Source: an uncultured Bacilli bacterium
GTDB lineage: Bacteria > Bacillota_I > Bacilli_A > RF39 > UBA660
Assembly: GCA_948479395.1 (NCBI GenBank)
Contig: CAOLUI010000040.1
Span: 1 to 9,352, forward strand
Direction: 5' to 3'
Length of the DNA: 9,352 nucleotides
Part shown: in pieces, positions 8,854 to 9,352 of the stretch
Numbering within the stretch: position 1 is the first letter of the stretch
How the letters are laid out: every line of letters begins with the position of its first letter
The notes under the pieces: model-generated
Databases searched by the model: none
What the model saw: only the letters and a program-made list of their open reading frames with translations
What the model was told of the DNA's origin: nothing
Position numbers and translations under genes: made by a program

Positions 8854-8976
8854 TTACTTTAAAATAAATGGTGAAGTACTTGTTCCTATTCCTCCGCTTT
8901 CTATTCCTATATTAGAGTTTAGATATACTGATGGATAAACATTATATGGACTATATACTTCAGTATTCCTAATACG
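8854..8976 (-). pseudogene. In-frame C-terminal remainder of the surface protein after an internal TGA
   Basis: Directly after the TGA (8979-8977), the same frame stays open for 40 codons to a TAA at 8856-8854. It reads RIRNTEV, then VYSPYNVYPSVYLNSN, then SGGIGTSTSPFILK. From memory, related surface proteins end in a segment like YGVRPVLYLKSNVKI followed by SGTGTS..PY.L, so this piece looks like the normal C terminus. By that alignment the TGA replaces a Gly codon, consistent with one GGA to TGA change. No frameshift is needed. It could be a nonsense mutation, a sequence error or readthrough. Confidence 0.65.
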
Positions 8977-9352
8977 TCATCCTGAATTTAAATATATAGC
9001 ATTATCACTATTTTTAGAAATTGGCATCATCGTCCATTGTAGACTATTATTATTTAACCAATCATTTCCTGGACAGTCTTTATAACTATAATTATGCCAA
9101 TCGCTTAAATAATGCTTTACACATGACGTTCTATCTTGTGTGGATCCTCCACTAGTTGCATATCCATAATCACTTGGATGCATTAAACTTACATATCCTG
9201 TCCATTTTACAGGATTATTATTATATGAATAGGATCCATTCATATAAACAAAACTATAATAAGCATCAATAATCGCCATATCAGTTGGATAACCTCCAAT
9301 CCCCCATACTACTTCACTTATCATGTTTTTAGACTCTTCTGTTAATCCTGTA
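8977..9352 (-). CDS. C-terminal part of a secreted or pilin-like surface protein, interrupted by TGA
   Basis: The frame is open to the window edge, so the N terminus lies outside. The Met at 9324 is internal: nine further codons (TGLTEESKN) are read upstream of it. The visible 125 residues are rich in Tyr, Trp, Ser and Asn. They contain a Trp-Thr-Gly strand, SLMHPSDYGYATSGG, a Cys pair (RTSC...KDC), NDWL and QWTMMP. I associate this pattern with C-terminal domains of surface proteins in uncultured Bacilli, often behind a type IV pilin-like N terminus; that is recollection, not a search. The Cys pair suggests an extracellular disulfide. Translation would stop at the TGA (8979-8977) after AIYLNSG, losing a preserved 40-codon tail. 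Likely a lineage-specific surface structure or adhesin; function unproven. Confidence 0.65.
   Translation of the reverse strand, partial: TGLTEESKNMISEVVWGIGGYPTDMAIIDAYYSFVYMNGSYSYNNNPVKWTGYVSLMHPSDYGYATSGGSTQDRTSCVKHYLSDWHNYSYKDCPGNDWLNNNSLQWTMMPISKNSDNAIYLNSG

Noticed and set aside
8977..8979. TGA read as Trp (mollicute-type genetic code)
   Set aside because: Every Trp in valS (22), obg and the same surface protein uses TGG. An AT-rich genome with reassigned TGA would show many in-frame TGA codons in conserved genes, and there are none.

Overview
The window is AT-rich and codes with the standard genetic code: every Trp codon in its genes is TGG, including all 22 in valS. It has Firmicutes-type Shine-Dalgarno sites, a tRNA-sensing T-box leader in front of valS, and an Obg GTPase with the C-terminal OCT domain. 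Together these suggest a low-GC member of the Bacilli. I suspect an uncultured, possibly gut-associated lineage, because the surface protein at the right edge resembles a family I associate with such genomes. That taxonomic guess is inference.

Layout from left to right. (1) The first codons of a minus-strand gene run off the left edge; it is divergent from a small plus-strand DUF192 gene (140-472). (2) A minus-strand pair follows: a putative HExxH metalloprotein (1763-2662) feeding into obg (443-1717). The obg 3' end overlaps the DUF192 gene tail to tail by 30 bp, and the likely obg terminator lies on the antisense strand inside DUF192. (3) valS (2872-5397) has a complete T-box leader (about 5428-5645) with a GUA valine specifier, a UGGU bulge and competing antiterminator and terminator. 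Its promoter reaches into the end of the next gene. (4) A two-gene operon (5667-8731) encodes two single-pass membrane-anchored proteins of unknown function. They share a roughly 270-290 residue WG-repeat-like module with a Cys pair, present once in the 316-residue protein and twice in tandem in the 704-residue protein. The two genes overlap by 1 nt (TAATG) and are probably translationally coupled. (5) At the right edge is the C-terminal part of a Trp- and Tyr-rich secreted or pilin-like surface protein. Its frame is interrupted by a single TGA, after which about 40 well-preserved codons lead to a TAA and a rho-independent terminator.

The core genes (valS, obg) are housekeeping. The accessory interest lies in the duplicated membrane-anchored modules, the interrupted surface gene and the unnamed HExxH protein. 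No CRISPR array, insertion sequence, tRNA or rRNA was seen.
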